The position numbers were made by a program, and so were the translations under genes. A DNA stretch of 5,886 nt. It comes from Clostridia bacterium (GTDB lineage Bacteria > Bacillota > Clostridia > Oscillospirales > Acutalibacteraceae). Below the pieces are notes generated by a model that was given only the letters and a program-made list of their open reading frames with translations, ran no database searches and was not told the origin of the DNA. The stretch spans positions 1 to 5,886 of the forward strand of contig JAFNZJ010000011.1 of assembly GCA_017382915.1 (NCBI GenBank), written 5' to 3'. Of this stretch, positions 1 to 4,708 are shown one piece after another (position 1 is the stretch's first letter; the number at the start of each line of letters is the position of its first letter).

Positions 1-1
1 G

Positions 2-29
2 AAAAAAGAGAGAAGACCAAACTTCTCTC
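2..29 (-). terminator. Intrinsic terminator after the tRNA-Pro transcript
   Basis: Read on the minus strand, an 8-bp perfect stem (GAGAGAAG / CTTCTCTC, plus-strand arms 8-15 and 22-29) closes a 6-base loop and is followed directly by six T residues (complement of 2-7). This is the standard Rho-independent layout. It lies about 77 bases past the encoded CCA of the tRNA, so it probably ends the tRNA-Pro precursor. The stem is only moderately GC-rich, so efficiency is uncertain. Confidence 0.8.
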
Positions 30-44
30 AATTCTCTTGCCCGC

Positions 45-89
45 AATGCTCGTACCTTTCGGAAACTGTCCTTAAGTGTACGACGCATT
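45..89 (-). other. Stem-loop in the tRNA-Pro 3' trailer
   Basis: The arms 45-55 and 78-89 are complementary over 11 base pairs, interrupted only by one unpaired base at 84 (C on the plus strand, G in the minus-strand RNA). The loop is 22 bases. The structure lies between the mature 3' end of tRNA-Pro and the terminator, so it should be present in the precursor RNA. It has no U-tract, so it is not itself a terminator. It could guide 3' processing of the tRNA precursor or belong to a small stable trailer RNA. No known family is recognised, and function is not assigned. Confidence 0.45.
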
Positions 90-106
90 CATCGTGTCTT
101 TCTTTT

Positions 107-183
107 TGGTCCGAGTGACTGGAGTCGAACCAGCGGCCTCTTGAACCCCATTCAAGCGCTCTACCAAACTGAGCCACACCCGG
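107..183 (-). tRNA. tRNA-Pro (anticodon GGG), CCA encoded
   Basis: The minus strand folds as a complete cloverleaf. The acceptor CCGGGTG (177-183) pairs with CACTCGG (111-117), with one G-U pair. A D-arm beginning GGCTCAG follows. The anticodon stem CTTGA/TCAAG closes the 7-base loop ATGGGGT, and the T-arm contains TTCGACT. In the loop T33 precedes G34-G35-G36, giving anticodon GGG, which reads proline CCC and CCU codons. G37 follows the anticodon, the position methylated to m1G by TrmD in proline tRNAs. The discriminator base is A (110) and the CCA tail is encoded (107-109). The gene is flanked by a terminator on each side, so it forms its own short transcription unit or is reached by read-through from the HPr-like gene. 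Confidence 0.96.
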
Positions 184-197
184 ATAAATACTTATAT

Positions 198-233
198 GGT
201 GAAAAATCACCGAAAGATATGTTACCACATATC
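198..233. repeat. Two adjacent small palindromes upstream of tRNA-Pro
   Basis: GATATGT (216-222) and ACATATC (227-233) form a perfect 7-bp inverted repeat with a 4-base loop. GGTGA (198-202) and TCACC (207-211) form a perfect 5-bp inverted repeat around AAAA. The first overlaps the proposed -10 box of the tRNA promoter; the second lies at the start of the presumed leader. They could be DNA sites or RNA hairpins if transcription reads in from upstream. Confidence 0.4.
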
Positions 234-247
234 AAGGCAAAAATCAA
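219..247 (-). promoter_or_regulatory. Probable promoter for tRNA-Pro
   Basis: On the minus strand TTGATT (242-247) is separated by 17 bases from TAACAT (219-224), each matching the sigma-A consensus at four of six positions. Transcription would start near 212, about 28 bases before the mature tRNA 5' end. The site lies directly after the terminator of the HPr-like gene, where an independent promoter is expected. It is weaker than the other promoters in the window, so partial read-through cannot be excluded. Confidence 0.45.
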
Positions 248-272
248 GCCTTTTTTACAAATAATTTTAATA

Positions 273-314
273 ATTAAAAAATAAATCAGCCGCCTTAAAC
301 TAAAGACGGCTGAT
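273..314 (-). terminator. Intrinsic terminator of the HPr-like gene
   Basis: In minus-strand RNA the arms ATCAGCCGTCTT (303-314) and AAGGCGGCTGAT (285-296) form a 12-bp stem with one G-U pair around a 6-base loop. The following stretch (273-284) is T-rich, including a run of six T. It lies 20 bases past the stop codon of the HPr-like gene. This is a strong canonical Rho-independent terminator and separates that gene from tRNA-Pro. Confidence 0.9.
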
Positions 315-333
315 ATAACCGTAATTATAAAAA

Positions 334-597
334 TTATTCAACAAAACCTGACTGAACCAACTCAACAAGCTGGTCAACAGCGTCTTTCTCATCGCCGCCG
401 TCAGCGCTGATGCGAATTGAGGTACCGCCAATGATACCTAAAGAAAGAACACCCAAAAGGCTTTTTGCGTTTACGCGGCGCTCATCCTTTTCAACCCAAA
501 TGGAAGACTTAAATTCATTAGCCTTTTGAATAAAAAAGGTTGCGGGGCGTGCACGAAGACCGCCTTGGTTCTGAACAACTACATCCTTAACATACAT
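334..597 (-). CDS. HPr-family regulatory protein, Crh-like, lacking His-15
   Basis: This 87-residue protein has the length and motif spacing of HPr, the small phosphocarrier of the sugar phosphotransferase system. The active-site loop reads GGLRARPA, so residue 15 is Arg (codon 553-555) instead of the His that accepts phosphate from Enzyme I; Arg-17 is kept. The regulatory Ser-46 is present in VNAKSLLGVLSL, the site modified by HPr kinase/phosphorylase. In Bacillus, Crh has the same logic (Gln-15, Ser-46) and acts as a CcpA co-regulator in catabolite repression. I infer a regulatory, cytoplasmic, non-PTS role. The ATG at 595-597 is chosen because GAGG lies 8 bases upstream and HPr numbering then fits exactly; an upstream in-frame TTG would add seven residues overlapping that site. 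It has its own promoter and terminator, so it is monocistronic. Family assignment is firm; the Crh-like function is inferred. Confidence 0.93.
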   Translation of the reverse strand: MYVKDVVVQNQGGLRARPATFFIQKANEFKSSIWVEKDERRVNAKSLLGVLSLGIIGGTSIRISADGGDEKDAVDQLVELVQSGFVE

Positions 598-605
598 GAC
601 AAAAA

Positions 606-609
606 CCTC
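606..609 (-). promoter_or_regulatory. Ribosome binding site that fixes the HPr-like start
   Basis: GAGG on the minus strand stands 8 bases before the ATG at 595-597. This supports that ATG over the in-frame TTG at 616-618, which has no comparable site in front of it. Confidence 0.7.
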
Positions 610-669
610 AACTTTCAAACTAAGTCACGAATTATACTAATACTATTATACCCACTTGGTATTAATATA

Positions 670-698
670 ATTATAACCACAATATATCGTATAGTCAA
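670..698 (-). promoter_or_regulatory. Sigma-A promoter of the HPr-like gene
   Basis: On the minus strand TTGACT (693-698) and TATAAT (670-675) are separated by exactly 17 bases, matching the sigma-A consensus at 11 of 12 positions. Transcription should begin near 663, leaving a leader of roughly 66 bases before the ATG. Two further TATAAT hexamers downstream (645-650 and 631-636) lack good -35 partners. No convincing catabolite-response element was found around it. Confidence 0.88.
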
Positions 699-867
699 CT
701 AAATTTCGGCACAATTTTTCAACTTCTAACATTTTGATAAACAAAAAAGATTTTAAATATTTTTGTTTGTGTAAAATTGCTAAAAAGTTTTAAATATTTT
801 AAAAACCTAGTGATAATATGTTGCTATTTTATAATATGCAAGCATTATGCTTTGGTTGTTAACAAGT
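699..867. other. AT-rich intergenic stretch after trmD, no gene seen
   Basis: The stretch is very AT-rich and holds no supported coding region. It contains a 13-base direct repeat, TTTTAAATATTTT at 751-763 and 788-800, a 10-base palindrome TTGTTAACAA at 856-865 just past the trmD stop, and a small AAGCA/TGCTT hairpin at 840-852. None is followed by a T-run in the direction of trmD transcription, so no canonical intrinsic terminator for the operon is visible. Termination may be Rho-dependent, or transcription may read into the HPr-like gene. Confidence 0.5.
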
Positions 868-1596
868 TTATTTTGAAAGTTTTTTAATAAACTCTTTATC
901 CTTTTTATCAAGGTTTGCCGTTTCTAACATTTCGGGGCGCTTTTTAAAGGTGGTTTCAAGCGATTTTTCTCTGCGCCATTTTTCAATATTAAGGTGATGC
1001 CCTGAAAGCAAAACCTCCGGCACCTGCATACCCTCCCACTCGGCGGGGCGGGTATACTGCGGATATTCTAACAAACCGTTAAAATGGCTTTCATCTTCAA
1101 AGCATATATCATCGGATAAAACACCGGGCAAAAGCCTGCAAACGGCATCTGCAACGGCAACTGCGGCAATTTCACCGCCTGTAAGAACAAAGTCGCCAAG
1201 CGATATTTCTTCATCCACACATTTTTCTAAAACGCGTTCATCAACGCCCTCATAATGACCGCAAAGCAGCACTATTCTGTCAAGCTTTGAAAGCTCTATT
1301 GCCTTTTTTTGGTCAAAGGTTTTGCCCTTTGGCGAAAGGTAAATAACCCTTGGCTTTTGGGCATCTTCCCCTATTACTGCCTTAATACAGTCGTTAATGG
1401 GCTGGGCAGACATTATCATACCCATACCGCCACCATAGGGTGCGTCATCAACGCGGTTATGCTTATCAAGGGTGTAATCCCTAATATTGTGGCAGGCAAT
1501 TTGCACCTTATTTTCTTTTCGGGCGCGACCTATTATGCTATCCCCTAAAAAGCCCTCACACATTTCGGGGAATAGGGTTAAAATATCAATTTTCAT
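868..1596 (-). CDS. trmD: tRNA (guanine-N1-)-methyltransferase TrmD
   Basis: TrmD transfers methyl from S-adenosylmethionine to N1 of G37 in tRNAs with G36, preventing +1 frameshifting, notably in proline tRNAs. The 242 residues match the usual length. Knotted SPOUT-fold motifs are all present: VDDAPYGGGMGM (49-60), LSPKGKTFDQ (88-97), CGHYEGVDER (112-121), SLGDFVLTGGE (132-142), Arg-154 in RLLPGVL, and GLLEYPQYTRP (174-184). By gapless count against E. coli TrmD, the catalytic Asp-169 position is Glu here (codon 1090-1092). The ATG starts only three bases after the rimM stop, and its Shine-Dalgarno GAGGAG is formed by the last two rimM codons, so translation is probably coupled. It is the last gene of the operon. 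The usual rplS is not next. Identification is very secure. Confidence 0.98.
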   Translation of the reverse strand: MKIDILTLFPEMCEGFLGDSIIGRARKENKVQIACHNIRDYTLDKHNRVDDAPYGGGMGMIMSAQPINDCIKAVIGEDAQKPRVIYLSPKGKTFDQKKAIELSKLDRIVLLCGHYEGVDERVLEKCVDEEISLGDFVLTGGEIAAVAVADAVCRLLPGVLSDDICFEDESHFNGLLEYPQYTRPAEWEGMQVPEVLLSGHHLNIEKWRREKSLETTFKKRPEMLETANLDKKDKEFIKKLSK

Positions 1597-1599
1597 ATT

Positions 1600-2112
1600 C
1601 TACTCCTCAAAAATGCCTTTAAGCGGGCGAATAACTACTTTATTTTCATCAACATTAACATCAATTACAACATCATCAATAACGGGAATTAAATATTCAT
1701 TATCGCCGTTTTTAATGTGCCAAACATCATTAGCGCCCGTTTTTGAAACATCTGAAACCGCGCCAAGTAATTTATTTGTATCGGCATCAAAAACATCGCA
1801 ACCTATTAAATCACAGATAAGGTACTGGTCTTTTTCAAGCTTAAAGGCACTGCGTTCAACAAAAAGCACCTTATTTCTAAGGGCCTCTGCCTTTTCCATA
1901 GTATCAACCAAATCAAGCTCCATAATAACAATATTGCCGTGGGGCTTTGCTGATTTTACTTTAACGGGGTTAAAGGCTTCTGCCTGCTTTAAAAAAAGCT
2001 TTTTAAAGCCGCATAAAAATTCGGGCGTGTCGCACCAAGGCTGAACGCGAAGTCCCCCGCGAACGCCGTGTGTACCAACAATTTTACCACTTTCAATAAA
2101 ATCTTTTTTCAT
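1600..2112 (-). CDS. rimM: 16S rRNA processing / 30S maturation factor RimM
   Basis: RimM is a ribosome assembly factor that binds S19 and helps mature the head of the 30S subunit. The 170 residues fit the family. The N-terminal RimM beta-barrel carries the hallmark GKIVGTHGVRGGLRV (9-23), with ALRNKVLFVER (77-87) at its end. The C-terminal PRC-barrel spans roughly 95-168, with YLICDLIGCDVFD (97-109), YLIPVIDDVVIDVN (140-153) and a terminal IRPLKGIFEE. The start ATG is preceded by AAAGGG and GAAGGG, a weaker site than for the other operon genes, and comes after a 133-base gap with a long hairpin. The end overlaps the trmD ribosome binding site. RimM next to TrmD is the conserved bacterial arrangement. 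Confidence 0.97.
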   Translation of the reverse strand: MKKDFIESGKIVGTHGVRGGLRVQPWCDTPEFLCGFKKLFLKQAEAFNPVKVKSAKPHGNIVIMELDLVDTMEKAEALRNKVLFVERSAFKLEKDQYLICDLIGCDVFDADTNKLLGAVSDVSKTGANDVWHIKNGDNEYLIPVIDDVVIDVNVDENKVVIRPLKGIFEE

Positions 2113-2137
2113 TACCCTTCACCCTTTAAAAATAGTT

Positions 2138-2195
2138 GCGGTGGAAAATCCTTTTTACCCTAAATAAGTTTAAGATAAAAAGGATTTTCCGCCGC
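2138..2195 (-). repeat. Long inverted repeat (RNA hairpin) between khpA and rimM
   Basis: Arms 2143-2157 and 2176-2190 are perfectly complementary over 15 bases around an 18-base loop. Four more pairs (2138-2141 with 2192-2195) extend the stem to 20 positions with one mismatch at 2142/2191. In the minus-strand operon mRNA that mismatch is C-A; in a plus-strand RNA it would be a U-G pair. After the stem the minus strand reads AACTATTTTT, so a T-run exists but begins a few bases away from the stem. It may attenuate transcription into rimM-trmD, be an RNase III cleavage site, or be a copy of a short dispersed repeat. Confidence 0.75.
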
Positions 2196-2245
2196 CATTT
2201 AAAACCAATTTGCTTTAAATGTACGACGGAAAATTTTTTAAGAAA

Positions 2246-2479
2246 TTAGTCGATCTCTACTGCAACTTTTTGACCGTTTCTGTTGGCTGCTGCACGCATA
2301 ACTGTGCGAATAGCCTTAGCAATACGGCCCTGCTTGCCGATAACGCGACCCATATCATCCTCAGCTACATGAAGGTGATAAACAACAACGCCTTCTTCAT
2401 TAGCTTCATCTACTGTTGCTGTAACCGCGTCGGGATTTTCTACCAAACCGGCTGCTATTGCAATTAAAAGTTCTGTCAT
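2246..2479 (-). CDS. khpA: KH-domain RNA-binding protein KhpA (YlqC)
   Basis: This 77-residue protein is a stand-alone type II KH domain. The core VIGKQGRIAKAIRTVMRA (46-63) carries the GxxG loop as GKQG (48-51), the element that contacts RNA backbone, preceded by the VVVYHLHVAEDDMG strand region. In Firmicutes such as Streptococcus the homologue KhpA pairs with KhpB/EloR/Jag and binds many RNAs, influencing cell elongation and division. Its place between rpsP and rimM is the usual conserved one. AAGGAG lies 8 bases before the ATG. The gene is close to rpsP (31 bases) but separated from rimM by a hairpin-bearing gap. Family assignment is secure; the specific RNA targets in this organism are unknown. 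Confidence 0.95.
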   Translation of the reverse strand: MTELLIAIAAGLVENPDAVTATVDEANEEGVVVYHLHVAEDDMGRVIGKQGRIAKAIRTVMRAAANRNGQKVAVEID

Positions 2480-2510
2480 AAAAAATTCTCCTTGAAAATG
2501 CTAAAAAAAC

Positions 2511-2753
2511 TTAAAGAATACCATCTTTCTTAAGCAATGCCTTAACGGTATCGGTAGGTTGTGCACCGTTGCCAATCCAAGCCTTTGCTTTTTCACCGTC
2601 AATCTTAACTACTGCGGGTTCCTTAGTAGGGTCATAGTAGCCGATTTCCTCAATAAATCTACCGTTACGGGGAGAACGAGAATCAGCAACAACTACACGA
2701 TAAAAAGGAGCCTTCTTAGCGCCCATACGACGAAGTCTGATTTTAACTGCCAT
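2511..2753 (-). CDS. rpsP: 30S ribosomal protein S16
   Basis: S16 binds 16S rRNA early in 30S assembly and stabilises the body of the subunit. The sequence begins MAVKIRLRRMGAKKAPFYRV, the diagnostic S16 N-terminus, followed by VVADSRSPRNGRFIEEIG (21-38) and YDPT (40-43). The C-terminal part holds GAQPTDTVKALLKK (63-76). The total is 80 residues, typical of short Firmicute S16. The reading frame stays open upstream by 38 codons, but the internal ATG is correct: it has a strong GGAGGTG 8 bases in front and starts the conserved protein exactly, while the upstream extension would overlap the end of ffh. Confidence 0.98.
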   Translation of the reverse strand: MAVKIRLRRMGAKKAPFYRVVVADSRSPRNGRFIEEIGYYDPTKEPAVVKIDGEKAKAWIGNGAQPTDTVKALLKKDGIL

Positions 2754-2761
2754 TTTAATTA

Positions 2762-2768
2762 CACCTCC
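2762..2768 (-). promoter_or_regulatory. Strong ribosome binding site of rpsP
   Basis: GGAGGTG on the minus strand, complementary to the 16S rRNA 3' end over seven bases, stands 8 bases before the rpsP ATG. It decides the start against the longer open frame that runs back into ffh, and fits high expression of a ribosomal protein. Confidence 0.9.
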
Positions 2769-2826
2769 ACAAATTATACTGTATATATTCAAAGAACATT
2801 CCTTTTGGAATACTTCTGTGAACTGA

Positions 2827-4170
2827 TTATAGGCCAAAACCGGGCGGAAGTCCCATGCCCCTGCCAAAGCGGCGCTTACCGCTTTTTGAATTCATTTGCT
2901 TAAACATTTTTTTCATTTGCTCATACTGCCCAAGCAGGCGGTTAACATCCTCCACCTTGGTGCCGGAGCCTGCCGCAATTCTGCGTTTGCGCGATGCGTT
3001 TATTATGTCGGGTTTAGCGCGCTCCTTTTTGGTCATTGATTTAATAATGGCCTCAATTCTGAGCATTTGCCTATCGTCAATATCAACATCGCGGAGCTTT
3101 TGCTCCATACCGGGCAGCATTGACATAATGCTTTTAAGTGAGCCCATTTTTTTAATGCTTTCAAACTGCTGTAAAAGGTCATTCATATCAAACTTGTTTT
3201 CGGCCAGACGCTTTGCAGTTTCTTCAGCCTGTTTTTCATCAAGTTCATTTTCGGCCTTTTCAATAAGGGAGAGCATATCACCCATACCAAGTATTCTTGA
3301 TGCCATGCGGTCGGGGTGAAACTCATCTAAATCGTCAAGCTTTTCACCAACACCGGCATAGATAATTGGCTTACCTGTTACGGCGCGTACCGAAAGTGCC
3401 GCACCGCCGCGGGTATCACCATCAAGCTTGGTTAAAATAACACCATCAATTTCAAGCAGGTCGTTAAAGGCCTTTGCCACATTAACGGCATCCTGACCTA
3501 TCATTGAGTCAATAACAAGTAAAATATTATTAACCTCAACCGCTTTGGTAATGCGCTTAAGCTCACCCATAAGGTCATCATCAATATGAAGGCGACCTGC
3601 GGTATCTAAAATAACATAGTCGTGACCATAATCTCTGGCATATTTAATGGCCTTTACTGCGATTTTTTCAGGCTTTTCGGTACCCATTTCAAAAACGGGA
3701 ACATCGGCCGCGGCGCCAACCACCTTTAACTGTTCAATGGCGGCAGGGCGGTAAATATCAAGTGCTACAAGCATTGGGCGGTGCCCCTCTGCCTTAAGCT
3801 TTTTGGCAAGCTTTGCGCTGTGGGTGGTTTTACCTGAACCCTGAAGACCGCACATTAAAACTACGGTTGGTATGCGGGATGCCGTTTTAAGTCTGGTATG
3901 CTCACCGCCCATTAAAGCGGTAAGTTCATCACGCACTATTTTAATAACCATTTGTGCGGGGGTAAGGCTTTCCATAACCTTTTCGCCAACGCATTTTTCG
4001 GCTAATGTGTTTGAAAAATCTTTAGCAACCTTATAGTTTACATCGGCCTCTAAAAGGGCAAGGCGTACCTCACGCATTGCGGACTTTACATCCGATTCGG
4101 TAAGTTTACCCTTTGAGCGAAGTTTTTTAAACGCAGCAGCCAATTTATCTGAAAGATTTTCAAATGCCAT
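2827..4170 (-). CDS. ffh: Signal recognition particle protein Ffh
   Basis: Ffh is the SRP GTPase that, with SRP RNA, binds signal sequences on nascent chains and docks with FtsY at the membrane. The 447 residues fit the family. Domains in order are the N helical bundle (about 1-90), the GTPase G domain (about 100-295) and the methionine-rich M domain (about 296-447). Visible G motifs are GLQGSGKTT (108-116), DIYRPAA (138-144), DTAGR (189-193), TKLDGD (247-252) and GVGEKLDDL (273-281). The M domain has MLPGM (351-355), the SRP RNA-binding stretch SRKRRIAAGSG (393-403) and a Met/Gly-rich tail. The start is 10 bases after the ylxM stop; GGGGAG inside the end of ylxM is 13 bases from the ATG, rather distant, so coupled translation is likely. 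SRP RNA and ftsY are not in this window. Confidence 0.99.
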   Translation of the reverse strand: MAFENLSDKLAAAFKKLRSKGKLTESDVKSAMREVRLALLEADVNYKVAKDFSNTLAEKCVGEKVMESLTPAQMVIKIVRDELTALMGGEHTRLKTASRIPTVVLMCGLQGSGKTTHSAKLAKKLKAEGHRPMLVALDIYRPAAIEQLKVVGAAADVPVFEMGTEKPEKIAVKAIKYARDYGHDYVILDTAGRLHIDDDLMGELKRITKAVEVNNILLVIDSMIGQDAVNVAKAFNDLLEIDGVILTKLDGDTRGGAALSVRAVTGKPIIYAGVGEKLDDLDEFHPDRMASRILGMGDMLSLIEKAENELDEKQAEETAKRLAENKFDMNDLLQQFESIKKMGSLKSIMSMLPGMEQKLRDVDIDDRQMLRIEAIIKSMTKKERAKPDIINASRKRRIAAGSGTKVEDVNRLLGQYEQMKKMFKQMNSKSGKRRFGRGMGLPPGFGL

Positions 4171-4180
4171 ATTTTAAACT

Positions 4181-4516
4181 TCACTCCCCTACAAATACAG
4201 TTTTTTCTAAATCTGAAACAAGGCTTTTGGCCTTTTTAATATCATTATTATCTAATGCGTTTTTAAGTGCATCAATAAGCTTTGTTTGCTCTAGGTTGCG
4301 GTTATAAATGCCCAGCGTTTGTTCGGCCTTTAAAAGCTCCTTTTCGGCGCGTTTTATAACATCCATTGCCCCCTGACGGGAGCCACCTTCATTTTCGGCT
4401 ATTTCTGAAAGTGAAAGGTCATCAAAATAATACAGTTCAAGCAGGTGTGACTGTTTTGCGGTAAGTAATGGGCCGTAAAGCTCTAACAAATCGCATATTA
4501 AAAGATTTTTTGACAC
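4181..4516 (-). CDS. ylxM: YlxM/p13-like putative DNA-binding protein, SRP-associated
   Basis: The 111-residue protein matches the YlxM/p13 family. An N-terminal helix-turn-helix resembling sigma-factor region 4 is visible: LTAKQSHLLELYYFDDLSLS (18-37), EIAENEGGSRQGAMDVIKRA (38-57), then a charged helical C-terminus. The family is almost always encoded directly before ffh, and the Streptococcus mutans homologue has been linked to SRP function through effects on Ffh GTPase activity; its exact role is uncertain. Translation begins at GTG (4514-4516), preceded five bases upstream by GGCGGTG, a near-complete Shine-Dalgarno. It is the first gene of the operon, about 38 bases after the predicted transcription start. 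Unlike in Bacilli, ftsY does not precede it here. Confidence 0.95.
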   Translation of the reverse strand: MSKNLLICDLLELYGPLLTAKQSHLLELYYFDDLSLSEIAENEGGSRQGAMDVIKRAEKELLKAEQTLGIYNRNLEQTKLIDALKNALDNNDIKKAKSLVSDLEKTVFVGE

Positions 4517-4521
4517 AAAAT

Positions 4522-4528
4522 CACCGCC
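4522..4528 (-). promoter_or_regulatory. Ribosome binding site for the ylxM GTG start
   Basis: GGCGGTG on the minus strand matches GGAGGTG at six of seven positions and lies 5 bases before the GTG at 4514-4516. Together with the promoter upstream, it supports the non-ATG start. Confidence 0.65.
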
Positions 4529-4560
4529 GAAATATTATTTTGCACCTTTAAACCTTAGTG

Positions 4561-4589
4561 ATTATACCACACTATATGTATGGTGTCAA
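4561..4589 (-). promoter_or_regulatory. Perfect-consensus sigma-A promoter of the ylxM-ffh-rpsP-khpA-rimM-trmD operon
   Basis: On the minus strand TTGACA (4584-4589) and TATAAT (4561-4566) are separated by exactly 17 bases, a 12-of-12 match to the sigma-A consensus. Transcription should begin near 4554, giving a leader of about 38 bases before the GTG of ylxM. Its strength fits constitutive high-level expression of ribosome and SRP genes. The -35 hexamer forms one arm of an inverted repeat. Confidence 0.93.
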
Positions 4590-4604
4590 GTTTTTTTCTT
4601 GACA
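4584..4604. repeat. 7-7-7 inverted repeat in the divergent promoter region
   Basis: TGTCAAG (4584-4590) and CTTGACA (4598-4604) are perfect inverted copies around seven T residues. The left arm contains the -35 box of the ylxM promoter on the minus strand. The right arm presents a TTGACA facing the plus strand, which at an 18-base spacing meets only a weak TTTTAT (4623-4628). It may be simply two facing -35 boxes, or an operator that could influence both directions. Confidence 0.6.
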
Positions 4605-4638
4605 GATGATAACTTTTTTTGTTTTTATTAAAATAATG

Positions 4639-4667
4639 TTGAAAAACAAGTGTTTTAACCTTATAAT
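4639..4667 (+). promoter_or_regulatory. Sigma-A promoter of the substrate-binding lipoprotein gene
   Basis: TTGAAA (4639-4644) and TATAAT (4662-4667) are 17 bases apart, 11 of 12 matches to consensus. The start would be near 4674, giving a leader of about 35 bases. The spacer contains the small palindrome AAAACA-AG-TGTTTT (4643-4656), which may be an operator. Confidence 0.85.
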
Positions 4668-4708
4668 GGTTATATACTACTTATAATTTAATCCAAAGAG
4701 GTTACTAT

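Noticed and set aside
28..228. Open frame of 66 codons on the minus strand
   Set aside because: It runs straight through the tRNA-Pro gene and its hairpin trailer and has no recognisable protein features or credible start signal.
234..256. Plus-strand terminator-like hairpin with T-run
   Set aside because: The stem AAGGC/GCCTT is only five pairs with a nine-base loop, and no plus-strand gene ends here; it overlaps the probable tRNA promoter.
616..618. TTG start giving a 94-residue HPr-like protein
   Set aside because: It would place the GAGG ribosome binding site inside the coding region and shift the exact HPr numbering of residues 15 and 46.
739..768. A/T hairpin AAACAAAAA / TTTTTGTTT as the trmD terminator
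   Set aside because: The stem is almost wholly A-T and lies about 100 bases from the trmD stop, without the GC-rich stem plus T-run layout; such pairs arise easily in this AT-rich gap.
751..800. 13-base direct repeat TTTTAAATATTTT
   Set aside because: It consists only of A and T in a highly AT-rich stretch, so two copies are not informative, and nothing else supports a mobile element or binding site.
1487..2044. Long plus-strand open frame opposite trmD and rimM
   Set aside because: It lies antisense to two clearly identified conserved genes, is rich in Ser/Thr as expected for an antisense shadow, and resembles no protein I know.
2773..2778. TATAAT upstream of rpsP as an internal promoter
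   Set aside because: The hexamer is perfect, but the base positions for a -35 box at 17-base spacing (GAATGT) do not match the consensus at all, and there is no extended -10.
2855..3319. Plus-strand open frame opposite the 3' part of ffh
   Set aside because: It is fully antisense to the Ffh M domain, has no ribosome binding site and its composition is that of a reverse-strand shadow.
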